From Ensifer sp. LC11 (GTDB lineage Bacteria > Pseudomonadota > Alphaproteobacteria > Rhizobiales > Rhizobiaceae), in assembly GCF_001695835.1 (NCBI RefSeq), contig NZ_MBSO01000027.1:1-64000 (forward strand): DNA of 64,000 nt, written 5' to 3'. Numbering within the stretch: the stretch's first letter is position 1; every line of letters begins with the position of its first letter. The position numbers and the translations under genes were made by a program. Positions 27,999 through 37,471 of this stretch are shown here, in pieces. Under the pieces are notes generated by a model. The model was not told where the DNA came from, ran no database searches, and saw only the letters and a program-made list of their open reading frames with translations.

Positions 27999-28420
27999 AG
28001 GCCGCCGCGCAGGCCGTCGAGATGGCGCCGCACCTTCAGCATCACCGGAATGCCGCCCTCGATCATCAGCTCGACCGGCGAGCGGCCATAAAACAGCGGC
28101 CCGGAATTGACCGCCTTCGGCCACTGATAGGTGAGCGGCCCGTTGAAGAACAGACGCAAGCCCTTGAAGATGCCGACGATCAGGCTCGCGCGCATGCGCT
28201 TGTCCTGGTCGAGCCGGCCCTTGAAATCCCCCGCCTTCATCCGGTTCCAGGTGGCGATCGGCACGTCGAAGAGCTGGGCCGCCTCCTTGTTGGTGAGGTT
28301 CCAGAGGTCGCATGCCCTAACCACCGCCTTGACGATGACAGCCTCCTCATGCCTTGCGGCATCGCGGTCGGGAAGGGTCGGGGACTGCAAAGCTGGCACA
28401 ATCGTCTCCTTTGAGTGCAT
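27995..28420 (-). CDS. Xre/MbcA/ParS antitoxin partner of the RES toxin
   Basis: The 141-residue protein has an N-terminal HTH-like Xre part (LWNLTNKEAAQLFDVPIATWNRMKAGDF) and a C-terminal toxin-binding region (MRASLIVGIFKGLRLFFNGPLTYQWPKAVN; GRSPVELMIEGGIPVMLKVRRHLDGL), the arrangement of MbcA/ParS/Xre antitoxins. It neutralises the RES toxin encoded next and should repress the operon at the palindrome immediately upstream. Confidence 0.9.
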   Translation of the reverse strand: MHSKETIVPALQSPTLPDRDAARHEEAVIVKAVVRACDLWNLTNKEAAQLFDVPIATWNRMKAGDFKGRLDQDKRMRASLIVGIFKGLRLFFNGPLTYQWPKAVNSGPLFYGRSPVELMIEGGIPVMLKVRRHLDGLRGGL

Positions 28421-28426
28421 CGTCTA

Positions 28427-28438
28427 TATCATATGATA
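28427..28438. promoter_or_regulatory. Palindromic operator before the Xre/RES pair
   Basis: TATCATATGATA is a perfect 12-base palindrome 7 bases before the antitoxin start, in the promoter region. This is where an Xre antitoxin would bind for self-repression (inference). Confidence 0.55.
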
Positions 28439-28567
28439 CAAATTTTGGATTTCAAGGGGAGAGGCGTTTCGCCGCCGCGTTCGCCTGCACGCGCTGGCAA
28501 TCCTGATTCTGGTGCCGTCGCCGGCCAAAACCTGATAAATTTCATCATCGGAACGAGAGGTTTTGCA

Positions 28568-30415
28568 ATGAAGCGTCGCCTCACTACGATCCTTTCTGCT
28601 GACGTGGCCGGCTACAGTCGCCTCATGGGGGCAAATGAGGCGGAAACGCTTGCGGCGCTGACGGCGCATCGTGCCGAGCTGGTGGATGCCATGGTCACCG
28701 ACCATGAGGGGCGCATCGTCAAGCTTGTCGGCGACGGCATGCTGGTCGAGTTCGAGAGCGTGGTCAACGCGGTCGATTGCGCCGCCAAGATCCAGAAGGG
28801 GATGCGCCAGCGCAATTCTGCCGTGCCCGACGACCGGCGGATCGAGTTCCGTATCGGCGTCAACATTGGCGATGTCATCGTCGAGAATGACGACATCTTC
28901 GGCGACGGGGTCAATATCGCCGCGCGGATCGAGAACTTCGCCAAGCCGGGTGGCGTCGCGGTATCGGCTGCGGTGCGCGAACATGTCGGCAACCGGCTCG
29001 ATCTCGTCTTCGAGGATGCCGGCGAGCAGCTGCTGAAGAACATCGAGCGGCCGGTGAGGGTCTACAACGTCGTCATCGATGTCCCGCAGGCGGCAAATGA
29101 CCCGGCCGCTCGCGGGCCGGCTTCGGCACGCAAGCCGTCCATCGCCGTCCTCCCGTTCAACAACATGAGCGATGATCCGACGCAGGAGTATTTTTCCGAC
29201 GGCATAACGGAGGACATCATCACGGATCTTTCAAAGATCTCCGGTCTGTCCGTCGTCGCCCGGCACACGGTCTTCGTCTACAAGGGAACGCGGGTGACGG
29301 CGCAGCGGGTGGCCGCCGAACTCGGCGTCAGCTTTTTGCTGGAGGGAAGCGTGCGCAAGGCGGGCCAGCGTGTCCGCATCACCGGTCAGCTGATCGACGG
29401 CATCGACGGACGGCATATCTGGGCCGAACGCTACGACCGCAACCTGACGGATATTTTCGACATTCAGGACGAGATCACCGGCGCGATCGTCGCCCAATTG
29501 AAGATCAGGCTGCTGCCGAGCGAGCGGAAGGCGATCGAGCAGGCGGCAACCGCGAGCGTCGAGGCGTACAACTACTGGCTCAAGGGGCGCGAACTCTTCC
29601 ACAGGATGACGAAGTCGTCGCTGCAGCACGCGCGGCGGATGTTCACCTACGCGGCGGAATTGGATGCAGATTTTGCGCGCGCCTATGCCGGCATTGCCGA
29701 CTGCGACTCGTTCCTGTGCGGATTCCACGGGGTCAACATTCCGCCGGACACTCTGCTCGAAACCTGCGCCAAGGCGCTGGAGCGGGATTCCACCCTGCCG
29801 GAGGTGCATGCATCGCACGGCTACGCGCTCTCGACGGTCGGGCGTTACGAGGAGGCCGCCGCCGCTTTCAAGCGCGCGCTCGCGCTCGATCCGAATTCGC
29901 ACGAAGCCCACTATTTCTATGCCCGCCACTGTTTTGTCCGCAGTGACTATGAGAAGGCCGTAAAGCATTACGAGCGCGCCGCCGAGATCAGGCCCGACGA
30001 CTACCGCTCGCCCGTTCTTGCCGGACTCGCCCTGGACCGCCTTGGCCAGCTGGAAAAGAGGGAAAAACTGATCCGGATCGGCCTTGAGCGCGTGGAGCGC
30101 AGCATGGTGCTGCACCCGGAAAGCTCCGATTCAGCCCAGCTTGGTGCTTGCGTCTGTGCGGCGCTCGGAGAACGCGACCGGGCGCTGGAACTGATTGCAC
30201 GGGTCAACGCCATCGACCCGGAAGATGCGCGGGCCTGCTACAACAACGCCTGCGCCTATGCTCTGCTTGGAGAGCAGGAGCTGGCAATGGAACTGCTGGA
30301 ACAATCCCTTCCGCTCGTTTCTCCGGAGCTTCATGCCTGGATCCTGAACGATTCCGATCTCGATTCGCTCCGCACCCTCCCGCGCTTCCAGGAACTGCTG
30401 AAAACAACGAGGTAG
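28568..30415 (+). CDS. Class III adenylate cyclase fused to TolB-like and TPR domains
   Basis: The 615-residue protein has a cyclase domain at residues ~1-170 (TTILSADVAGYSRLM, KLVGDGMLVEFESV, GVNIGDVIVENDDIFGDGVNIAARIE), a TolB-like region ~195-330 (PSIAVLPFNNMSDDPTQEYFSDGITEDIITDLSKI, FLLEGSVRKAGQRVRITGQLID), then TPR-like helical repeats to the end (VHASHGYALSTVGRYEEAAAAFKRALALDPN). This is the common rhizobial CyaX-like architecture producing cAMP in response to unknown cues. The ATG at 28568 is chosen over the frame opening at 28415 because homology starts there. Confidence 0.93.
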   Translation: MKRRLTTILSADVAGYSRLMGANEAETLAALTAHRAELVDAMVTDHEGRIVKLVGDGMLVEFESVVNAVDCAAKIQKGMRQRNSAVPDDRRIEFRIGVNIGDVIVENDDIFGDGVNIAARIENFAKPGGVAVSAAVREHVGNRLDLVFEDAGEQLLKNIERPVRVYNVVIDVPQAANDPAARGPASARKPSIAVLPFNNMSDDPTQEYFSDGITEDIITDLSKISGLSVVARHTVFVYKGTRVTAQRVAAELGVSFLLEGSVRKAGQRVRITGQLIDGIDGRHIWAERYDRNLTDIFDIQDEITGAIVAQLKIRLLPSERKAIEQAATASVEAYNYWLKGRELFHRMTKSSLQHARRMFTYAAELDADFARAYAGIADCDSFLCGFHGVNIPPDTLLETCAKALERDSTLPEVHASHGYALSTVGRYEEAAAAFKRALALDPNSHEAHYFYARHCFVRSDYEKAVKHYERAAEIRPDDYRSPVLAGLALDRLGQLEKREKLIRIGLERVERSMVLHPESSDSAQLGACVCAALGERDRALELIARVNAIDPEDARACYNNACAYALLGEQELAMELLEQSLPLVSPELHAWILNDSDLDSLRTLPRFQELLKTTR

Positions 30416-30454
30416 GATGTTTAAGCGGCGCCGTGCAGAGCGATCCGTCCCCTG

Positions 30455-31504
30455 TCAGAGATGCGGGGCCAGCAGTGCCAGGTCGGCCTCGCCGAGCCGG
30501 TCCTTGGCGGTCCAGAGCTGGTGCCAGTAGGGGTAAATCACCGGCGGCAGGCTGACGGCGTCGAGCAACTCCTTTTCCTCGTCGGAGAGTTTGAGATTGG
30601 CGGCAGCGAGATTGTCTGAGAACTGCGCTTCCGTGCGGCCGCCGATGATGACGGAGGTGACGCCCTTGCGGCCGATCAGCCAGGCAAGCGCAACTTGAGC
30701 CGGCGACACGCCGCGCTCGCCTGCTATGGCCACCAGCATGTCGACGATCTTCCACAGCCGCTCCTCGTCGCGGATCGGCGGTTCGTTCCAGCCAGCGAAC
30801 TGGCGGGTGCCTTCGGGTGTCTCGCCACGCCGGTGCTTGCCCGAGAGCAAGCCGCCTGCAAGCGGGCTCCAGACGAGCACGCCGAGCCCCTGGTCGATCG
30901 CGATCGGCATCAGCTCGTATTCGGCCTCGCGGGCTTCGAGTGTGTAGTGGATCTGCTCACTGACGAAGCGCTGGCGACCTTGAAGCGCGCTGATGCCGAG
31001 CGCCTTCATGATGTGCCAGCCGGAATAATTGGAGCAGCCGATGTAGCGGACCTTGCCGCTTCTTACCAGGCTGTCGAGCGCCTCCATCGTCTCTTCAAGC
31101 GGGGTCTGGCCGTCCCATTCATGCACCTGGTAGAGGTCGATGACGTCGGTCTTCAGCCGTTTCAGACTGGCTTCGCAGGCCGCGATCAGGTGGTAGCGTG
31201 ACAGGCCGCCGTCGTTCGGTCCCGGCCCCATGTTGAAGCGCGCCTTGGTTGCGACCAGGACACCGTTCTTGCGCTTGCCGCCGAGCACGTCGCCGATGAT
31301 CTCCTCGCAGGCGCCGGTTGAATAGATGTCGGCGGTGTCGATCAGGTTGACGCCGGCGTCGAGGCAGAGATCGACATAACGACGCGCATCCTTGAGGCCG
31401 ACATTGCCGACCTCGGCGAACTTGCCGCCGCCGCCGATCGTCATCGTGCCCATGGTGATAACAGAGATTTTCAGGCCGGAACGGCCGAGCAGCCGGTATT
31501 CCAT
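30455..31504 (-). CDS. Aldo/keto reductase
   Basis: The 349-residue NADPH-dependent oxidoreductase keeps the catalytic tetrad: Asp and Tyr in DTADIYSTG, Lys in VATKARF, His in YQVHEWDG. The cofactor region is GGRTEAQFSDNLAAANLKLS. It belongs to the Tas/YajO-like branch that reduces aldehydes and ketones; the substrate is unknown. A full-length gene, convergent with the cyclase-TPR gene. Confidence 0.93.
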   Translation of the reverse strand: MEYRLLGRSGLKISVITMGTMTIGGGGKFAEVGNVGLKDARRYVDLCLDAGVNLIDTADIYSTGACEEIIGDVLGGKRKNGVLVATKARFNMGPGPNDGGLSRYHLIAACEASLKRLKTDVIDLYQVHEWDGQTPLEETMEALDSLVRSGKVRYIGCSNYSGWHIMKALGISALQGRQRFVSEQIHYTLEAREAEYELMPIAIDQGLGVLVWSPLAGGLLSGKHRRGETPEGTRQFAGWNEPPIRDEERLWKIVDMLVAIAGERGVSPAQVALAWLIGRKGVTSVIIGGRTEAQFSDNLAAANLKLSDEEKELLDAVSLPPVIYPYWHQLWTAKDRLGEADLALLAPHL

Positions 31505-31734
31505 GGTCGGGGTCCTTTGCGGGCGGGTGACACCAGAAGTGGTAAGGCCGCCTCATGCCCGAGGAAACGAAGGCCTCCCGCCGGTAAAGTAGCGGCGCGC
31601 CGGGCGCGTGCAAGGGCAGCCAGCGGCGGTCGCGCGCCTGCATGCATCTGGGTTGCCGCTCCTGCTTTCTTAGGGCTGGCTAGTGCAATGCAAGATGGTA
31701 TCGTCCCGGCCGTGAGATGAGGGGAATCACTGTC

Positions 31735-32709
31735 ATGATGCACGCGAGAAGCCTGCTTTCCGCGTCGGCCGTTGCTGCCGGCCTGACCTGTGCGATCGCG
31801 TCACCTGCGGAAGCTGCCGAAAACGGTGCAGGTTTCTATCTGCTCGGTGCCCGTGGCCCGATGGCCGGCCTTCTCGCGCCGCCCGGAACCTACTTTCAGA
31901 ACGACACCTACTTCTATGTTGGCGAGCTCAAGGGTAACCGTCAGCTTCCGCTCGGCGGCGAGATCGTCGGCGAAGTCGACGCGACCCTCGTTGGTATCTT
32001 CGGCACCGGCCTCTGGGTCATGCCGGAGGAGGTGCTGGGCGGCAATCTCGGCTTTACCGCGATCGTGCCCTTCGGCGGCCCCAATATCGATGCCACGCTT
32101 TCAGCGCCGCGCGCCGGCCGTTCGGCCTCCGTCAGCGACTCGGTCTTCACCATCGGCGATCCGGTGCTCGGCGCGACGCTCGGCTGGCACGAGGGCGACT
32201 TCCACTGGACGGCGAACGCCAGCGTCAACGTGCCGATCGGCGACTATCAGAAGGGCGAACTTGCCAATCTCTCGTTCAACCGCTGGGCGGGCGACCTGAC
32301 CTTTGCCGGCACCTGGCTCAATCCGGAAACCGGCCTCGACCTTTCGGGTGCTGCGGGCTTCACCTTCAACGGCGAGAACCCGGCAACCGACTATCGCACG
32401 GGTACGGAATTCCACGCGGAATGGGCGGTGACCCAGCACTTCAGCCCGCAATTCTCCGCCGGTGTTGCCGGCTATTTCTACCAGCAGGTGACGGGCGACA
32501 GCGGTCCCGGCGCCAGGCTCGGTGCTTTCAAGGGCCGCATCGCCGCCCTTGGCGGCACCATGGGCTACAATTTCAAGGCGGGCGAAACGCCTGTTTCGCT
32601 GACGCTGAAAGTGTTCCAGGAATTCGCGGCCAAGAACCGCCCGGTAGGCACGGCCGGCTTCGTCACCATCGCCTTCCCGATCGGCACCCCGCCGGCGCCG
32701 GTGAAATAG
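31735..32709 (+). CDS. SphA / phenol-degradation MetA-type outer-membrane protein
   Basis: A 324-residue exported protein: signal peptide SASAVAAGLTCAIASPAEAAE, then GAGFYLLGARGPMAGLLAPPGTYFQNDTYFYVG, the hallmark of the SphA/MetA-pathway family, and many amphipathic strands ending GFVTIAFPIG. It probably forms an outer-membrane channel for hydrophobic or aromatic compounds. The tandem ATG at 31735 has AGGGGA ahead; an upstream in-frame ATG at 31717 is less favoured. Confidence 0.85.
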   Translation: MMHARSLLSASAVAAGLTCAIASPAEAAENGAGFYLLGARGPMAGLLAPPGTYFQNDTYFYVGELKGNRQLPLGGEIVGEVDATLVGIFGTGLWVMPEEVLGGNLGFTAIVPFGGPNIDATLSAPRAGRSASVSDSVFTIGDPVLGATLGWHEGDFHWTANASVNVPIGDYQKGELANLSFNRWAGDLTFAGTWLNPETGLDLSGAAGFTFNGENPATDYRTGTEFHAEWAVTQHFSPQFSAGVAGYFYQQVTGDSGPGARLGAFKGRIAALGGTMGYNFKAGETPVSLTLKVFQEFAAKNRPVGTAGFVTIAFPIGTPPAPVK

Positions 32710-32918
32710 GCTGACCGGTTGGCCCCGTCCGGTCTGCAGCCGCTTCCTTGCGCAAGCGGGGACAAGGGAGGGTAGATGAACGCCCGAACCGACGCGCCTT
32801 CCGCGACGTTGCTTTGTCCTCCGATCGGCGCATACTGTCGCCATCGCTGGGCTGTTGATACGGGCCCCGGCGGCTGGAAGATCGTTCGCGCTTTCGCCCC
32901 AGTTCAGGAGGTCGCGCG

Positions 32919-33407
32919 GTGTATTCCACGGCCAAACCAAAGGCGCTTCTCCCTCACGAAATGAACCAGATCGAGCAGGTCTTCAGCGAGATTCTGCGCG
33001 AGCGCGGGTTGCCGCGCGACTGTGAGATGGCAGAGGCGATCGCAAGGCACATCTTCAGTTGCTACCAGAAGGGCATCCGCGAGAGCGGCGCGCTGAAATA
33101 CGCGGTCGGTTTCGATCTGCGATCGGCGCCGGAAGCAAATACCGATGCGCTCGTCCATGGCGGCGAGGAGATTGCAGGCGGACCGGACGGCAAGATCGAC
33201 CCCGTTGATCTTGACATGCTGCAGCGCACCTTCGACCGTGTCTGCATCTGGTGCAGCATCCCGCGCTACGGGAAACGCGCCGACCGCCTGGCGCGTCACA
33301 TCACAGGTCAGTTTCTCAGGGGAATCTGTGACGAGAGCGCGCTATTCGAGAATTCCATGTGGCTGGAGCAGCATTCCGATTCAACCCGGAACCACCAGGA
33401 CAGCTGA
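32919..33407 (+). CDS. Hypothetical protein with internal duplication
   Basis: The 162-residue protein starts with GTG at 32919 (AGGAGGTC upstream); a Met at 32961 is an alternative. Two segments match each other: IARHIFSCYQKGIRESGAL near residues 41-59 and LARHITGQFLRGICDESAL near 126-144, so it appears to be two copies of a ~35-residue helical unit separated by a spacer. It looks soluble and cytoplasmic. No family recognised. Confidence 0.65.
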   Translation: MYSTAKPKALLPHEMNQIEQVFSEILRERGLPRDCEMAEAIARHIFSCYQKGIRESGALKYAVGFDLRSAPEANTDALVHGGEEIAGGPDGKIDPVDLDMLQRTFDRVCIWCSIPRYGKRADRLARHITGQFLRGICDESALFENSMWLEQHSDSTRNHQDS

Positions 33408-33474
33408 CGTTGACGCGCTTCAACCGGAGCGTACTTCAGATCTTCGCGATGGCGCCGGCCCCCGCACTCCGCGA

Positions 33475-34155
33475 CTACATCTCGAAAAACCGTTCAGGCA
33501 TCAGGTTCCGGTAGGGGAACATATGGAAATAGGGCCGCGCTTCGGCGAGCACGCGGCGCACCGACGGACGTTCGAGCAGGCGCTCGAAATAGGCGGCAAG
33601 ATGCGGGTGTTTCTCATCGAAGGGCTCGACGATGCCGCCGTAAAAGAGTGCAGGCGTGGCGGCGCAGTCGGCAAGGCTGAAGGCATCGCCGGCGGCGAAG
33701 ATGTTTTCGGCGAAGTGCTTGTCGGCCATGCCATAGGCGAGGCCGAGCGTGGCGCGGGCGTCAGCGACGCCGCGATGGTCGTTCTCGCCAGGGCCGCGCA
33801 GCGTGTCGGTGACGATCTTCTGCATCGGCACGTGAATGTAATTGTCGAAGAAGCGGTCCCAGAGCCGGACCTTCAGCGCCGCGTCCGCATCGTCGGGGAT
33901 CAGCCTTTGGCGGCCGGGATAATAGCGGTCGAGATATTCGATGATAACAGAGGTTTCCGGCATCACCACATCGCGGGCGCTGTCGGTCAGCACAGGCATC
34001 TTGCCGACCGGCCAGAGCGCGGCGAAGCGGGCCGCTTCTGCCGGATCAAGGAGATCGACCAGGCTGCTCTTGAACGGTGTATCGTTCTCGTAAAGCGCGA
34101 TCAGCACCTTGTGGCAGAAGGAGGCGAGCGGATGCTGGTAGAGCGTAAGCGACAT
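33475..34155 (-). CDS. Glutathione S-transferase family protein
   Basis: A 226-residue GST: thioredoxin-like N-domain (LTLYQHPLASFCHKVLIALYENDTPF; GKMPVLTDSARDVVMPETSVIIEYLD with the cis-Pro and ETS glutathione site) and a helical C-domain with AAGDAFSLADCAATPALFYG. It conjugates or reduces small molecules with glutathione. The ATG at 34155 has GGAGA 8 bases upstream. A palindrome AATGATATCATT lies at 34236-34247 in the divergent promoter region. Confidence 0.92.
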   Translation of the reverse strand: MSLTLYQHPLASFCHKVLIALYENDTPFKSSLVDLLDPAEAARFAALWPVGKMPVLTDSARDVVMPETSVIIEYLDRYYPGRQRLIPDDADAALKVRLWDRFFDNYIHVPMQKIVTDTLRGPGENDHRGVADARATLGLAYGMADKHFAENIFAAGDAFSLADCAATPALFYGGIVEPFDEKHPHLAAYFERLLERPSVRRVLAEARPYFHMFPYRNLMPERFFEM

Positions 34156-34235
34156 GCGGGTGATCTCCGGTCGGACGGTTCCACGGGACTGGCGTTGCGA
34201 CAGAATGAGCGCCGAGTTCACTTCTGTCCATCGTC

Positions 34236-34247
34236 AATGATATCATT
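34236..34247. promoter_or_regulatory. 12-base palindrome between divergent GST and EF-G-like genes
   Basis: AATGATATCATT is a perfect palindrome in an AT-rich promoter region; a candidate operator for the GST gene. Confidence 0.35.
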
Positions 34248-34433
34248 TTAGTACTGGTTTAAATATGCAATCAGATTGTGATCGACGCGCCGACGCTTGT
34301 CAACGCGGTCACACGCGAAGCGTACCGAATTTGCGCACAGCCATTGAAAGCGCAAAAGCTGCCCTAGAATTAATAGAGTAAGGGCGTCGCAACGCTCGGC
34401 GCCCGTCGTTATCGCGACAGGGGAGGATCGCCG

Positions 34434-36392
34434 ATGCGCTGCTTCACGGTACTTGGGCCCTCGCAGACCGGAAAAACCACGCTTGTGGACAAGCTGGCCG
34501 GTCTGGAGGGGGCCTCCAGAAAAGCTGCTTCACCCTATGGATTGAACCTCACGGAATTCGAGTTTGGCGGTGAACCCTGGTGCGCGCTGGATGCGCCCGG
34601 GGGCACCGAGGCGCTCGGCCACGCGCAGCACGCGCTGATCGCCAGCGACGCCTGCGTGCTCTGCGTATCGCCGGCGCCCGAGGAGGCGGTGCTCGCCGCC
34701 CCCTATCTCAAGGTGATCGAGGCGTCCGGCACGCCCTGCATCCTCTTCATCAACCGCATGGACGAGCCGCGAGGGCGGCTTCGCGACGTGATTGCGGCGC
34801 TTCAGGACTATTCCAGCCACATGCTGCTCTTACGCCAGGTGCCGATCCGTGAAGGCGACAAGATCGTCGGCAGCTGCGACCTGATCTCCGAGCGCGCCTG
34901 GCGTTACCGCGAAGGCCAGACCTCGGCGTTGATCGAGATCCCCGACACGATGATGGAGCGCGAAAAGGAGGCGCGCGCCGAATTGCTCGAGCATTTCTCC
35001 GAGTTCGACGACTGGCTGCTTGAGGAGCTGATCGAGGACCGGGCACCTGCAAGCGACACGATCTATGCGATCTCCACGCGGCTTTTGAAGGAAAACCGGA
35101 TCATTCCCGTGCTCGTCGGGGCGGCGAGCCACGCCAACGGCATCATGCGGCTGATGAAGGCGCTGCGCCATGAGGCGCCCGGTGTCGACGCACTCAAGAA
35201 GAGGCTGGCGGCGGCCGGCCCGATCACCGAGACCGCCCTTTCCGCCGTCAGCTTTCATGCCTATCATCGCGCCAATGTCGGCAAGACGGTGCTGGTCCGG
35301 GCGCTGACATCGGGCATCAAGCAGGGCGCCACACTTGGCGGCGGCAGCCTCGGTTCGCTGCAGGATCCGGCCAGCGGCAAGCCGCTGCAGAACGCGACGC
35401 CCGAGGCGGGCGCGATCATCGCCGCGGTCAAGGCCGACCACCTGCCGGTGCCGGCGCTCTTGGCCGCCAACACCACCGCCATGGCGCCGGACTGGACGGT
35501 GCCGCCGACGCCGATGCTGGAGCGCATTCTGGTGCCCGACAGCGAGCGCGACGAGACGAAGCTTTCGGGCACGCTTGCCAAGCTCGCAGAAACCGACCGC
35601 GGGCTCGCGGTCATGCAGGAGGAGGGAACCGGCGCCCAGCTCGTCTGCGTGCAGGGGCCGATGCACCTGCGCGATCTCTGCAAGACGCTCGCTGACGTCT
35701 TCCATGTCGGCGTCACCGACAAACACCCGAGCCCGACCTATCGCGAGACGGTGCTGAAACCCTCCGATGTGCACTACCGCCACCGCAAGCAGACGGGCGG
35801 CGCCGGGCAGTTTGCCGACGTCAAGCTCAGCGTGCACCCGAACGAGCGCGGCTCCGGCTTCTCCTTCGCCGAAACGGTGAAGGGCGGGGCCGTGCCGCGC
35901 AACTTCATCCCGGCGATCGAGGCCGGCGCGCGCGAAGCGATGGAGAAAGGGCCGCTCGGTTTTCAGGTGATCGATGTCGGCGTGACGCTGACCGATGGCC
36001 AACACCATTCGGTCGACAGCAACGACTTCGCCTTCCGGGCGGCGGCGAAGATGGGCGTGCGGCAGGCGCTGTCGCAGGCCTCAGCCGTCCTGATGCAGCC
36101 GGTCATCCGCATCGAGATCCACATCCCCTCGATCTATTCCGGCAGCCTGGTGCCGATCGTCTCCACCTACAAGGGCCAGGTGCTCGGCTTCGACCGCGAC
36201 GAGGCGGCCAAGGGCTGGGACATCTTTCGCGCGCTCGTGCCCGGATCGGCGCTCGACGATCTCTCTCGGGCTCTGCGCGCGGCAACGCAAGGCATCGGCT
36301 ACTTCTCCAAGAGCTTCGACCATTTCGAGGAACTCTACGGCAAGGAGGCCGACGCGGTGATCCACGCGCACGGGGCGCAGCAGGCGGGATGA
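34434..36392 (+). CDS. Elongation factor G-like GTPase (non-canonical)
   Basis: The 652-residue protein follows the EF-G domain order: G domain (P-loop GPSQTGKTTL, NRMD in place of NKxD), domain II, III (QLVCVQGPMHLRDLCKTL), IV (YRHRKQTGGAGQFADVKLSV) and V (IEIHIPSIYSGSLVPIVSTYKGQVLGF). It is shorter than EF-G (~700), and the G3 DTPGH box is DAPGG, so the histidine that aids GTP hydrolysis is absent. It is probably an accessory EF-G paralog seen in alphaproteobacteria; its role on the ribosome is unknown. GGGGAGGAT precedes the ATG. Confidence 0.88.
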   Translation: MRCFTVLGPSQTGKTTLVDKLAGLEGASRKAASPYGLNLTEFEFGGEPWCALDAPGGTEALGHAQHALIASDACVLCVSPAPEEAVLAAPYLKVIEASGTPCILFINRMDEPRGRLRDVIAALQDYSSHMLLLRQVPIREGDKIVGSCDLISERAWRYREGQTSALIEIPDTMMEREKEARAELLEHFSEFDDWLLEELIEDRAPASDTIYAISTRLLKENRIIPVLVGAASHANGIMRLMKALRHEAPGVDALKKRLAAAGPITETALSAVSFHAYHRANVGKTVLVRALTSGIKQGATLGGGSLGSLQDPASGKPLQNATPEAGAIIAAVKADHLPVPALLAANTTAMAPDWTVPPTPMLERILVPDSERDETKLSGTLAKLAETDRGLAVMQEEGTGAQLVCVQGPMHLRDLCKTLADVFHVGVTDKHPSPTYRETVLKPSDVHYRHRKQTGGAGQFADVKLSVHPNERGSGFSFAETVKGGAVPRNFIPAIEAGAREAMEKGPLGFQVIDVGVTLTDGQHHSVDSNDFAFRAAAKMGVRQALSQASAVLMQPVIRIEIHIPSIYSGSLVPIVSTYKGQVLGFDRDEAAKGWDIFRALVPGSALDDLSRALRAATQGIGYFSKSFDHFEELYGKEADAVIHAHGAQQAG

Positions 36393-36408
36393 GAGCGGTT
36401 TCTTGATC

Positions 36409-36434
36409 ATAGCCCGTGAGTGTTCACGGGCTAT
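36409..36434. terminator. Bidirectional terminator hairpin
   Basis: ATAGCCCGTGA (36409-36419) pairs perfectly with TCACGGGCTAT (36424-36434) around GTGT. It lies between convergent genes, and the stop codon of the minus-strand gene sits inside the stem. Confidence 0.65.
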
Positions 36435-37471
36435 CGAGACCGGCAATCCAGCACGACGAGCTTTCCCTGGCTGTCGATGTACATGATCGACCGGTCGTGG
36501 AGAAACAGTGCCGTTTTGCTGTCGACCTGGCCCGTGCGGTTCGCGCAGAAATAGTCGCTCGAAAGCCCGGATCTTTTGCCGTTTATGATGTTGTAGGAGC
36601 TCAGCGCCCAGTGGAAACCGTCCGTGCGTAGCTGGCCGCTGTAGGCGTCGCGATAGCGGTCCGATTGCAACCCAACCAAATAGATTGGATGCACATCGCC
36701 GCCGCTCCAACGGTAGACATTGTCGCCGGCAGGAAAGGTCAGCTCGGATGCATTCCTGATATCGACGAAGCTGCCGTTTTCGCTGACGAAGAGGCTCTGT
36801 ATCCCGCCAAACTTCGCGCCCGGCTCAAATCTCCCGTCAGGCGTGACCACCACCACCGACGAACGCACATCCATGGGGAGGTCCGCGCCGAGCGAATAGT
36901 CTTCCCATTCGGTTTTGGAGAACACGTAGCCCTCAAGATAGGGCTGGAAATCCCGGATCATGTAGTTGCCGGTGACTTTCACCTCGCAAGTTGCAGTGTC
37001 CAGCCTGCAAGCAATGCCGTTATAGATGTCATTCTCCTGTTCATAGGCGAAGCGGATACGTCCGCTGAAGCGATCCCAGAAGGTCTCCTTGGTTTTGGCT
37101 GCCAGCGCGATTTCACTGCCCTTGGCAATCAGGCTCTTCACTTCGTAGCCGCCGAACGGAATGTAGCGTTCGCTGCCCGTGTCGATATTGCGAACGACGA
37201 GCGTTTCGTCCTTGCTGTAATAGAGCGTCTGGCCGTCGATCCAGTGGGATCGGACATGGTAGCCAAGGTTGGGAAAGCCATCCGGATCGATTGACGGGTC
37301 CAGGTGCGGGGCAAACGGGGCGCCCTCCGGCTGGCCGCCAAGCAGCAACACGACCAGGATACTCAACGTCGCCGAAATGATCAGGATGCCTTTGCCTCGC
37401 AAACGGCGACGCGGGCGTGCTTGCCGCGCGCTGCGGCCCTCCGGCAGATTGCGACCGTCTGCGTTGTTCAT
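36431..37471 (-). CDS. Hypothetical membrane-anchored extracytoplasmic protein
   Basis: The 346-residue protein has an Arg-rich N-terminus, one membrane helix (GILIISATLSILVVLLLGG, ~residues 28-46) and a large outside domain rich in beta strands with the pattern of a propeller-like or DKNYY-type repeat (TLYYSKDETLVVRNIDTGSERYIPFGGYEVK). Three cysteines near CRLDTATCEV and FCANR. No family recognised with confidence. Confidence 0.6.
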   Translation of the reverse strand: MNNADGRNLPEGRSARQARPRRRLRGKGILIISATLSILVVLLLGGQPEGAPFAPHLDPSIDPDGFPNLGYHVRSHWIDGQTLYYSKDETLVVRNIDTGSERYIPFGGYEVKSLIAKGSEIALAAKTKETFWDRFSGRIRFAYEQENDIYNGIACRLDTATCEVKVTGNYMIRDFQPYLEGYVFSKTEWEDYSLGADLPMDVRSSVVVVTPDGRFEPGAKFGGIQSLFVSENGSFVDIRNASELTFPAGDNVYRWSGGDVHPIYLVGLQSDRYRDAYSGQLRTDGFHWALSSYNIINGKRSGLSSDYFCANRTGQVDSKTALFLHDRSIMYIDSQGKLVVLDCRSR

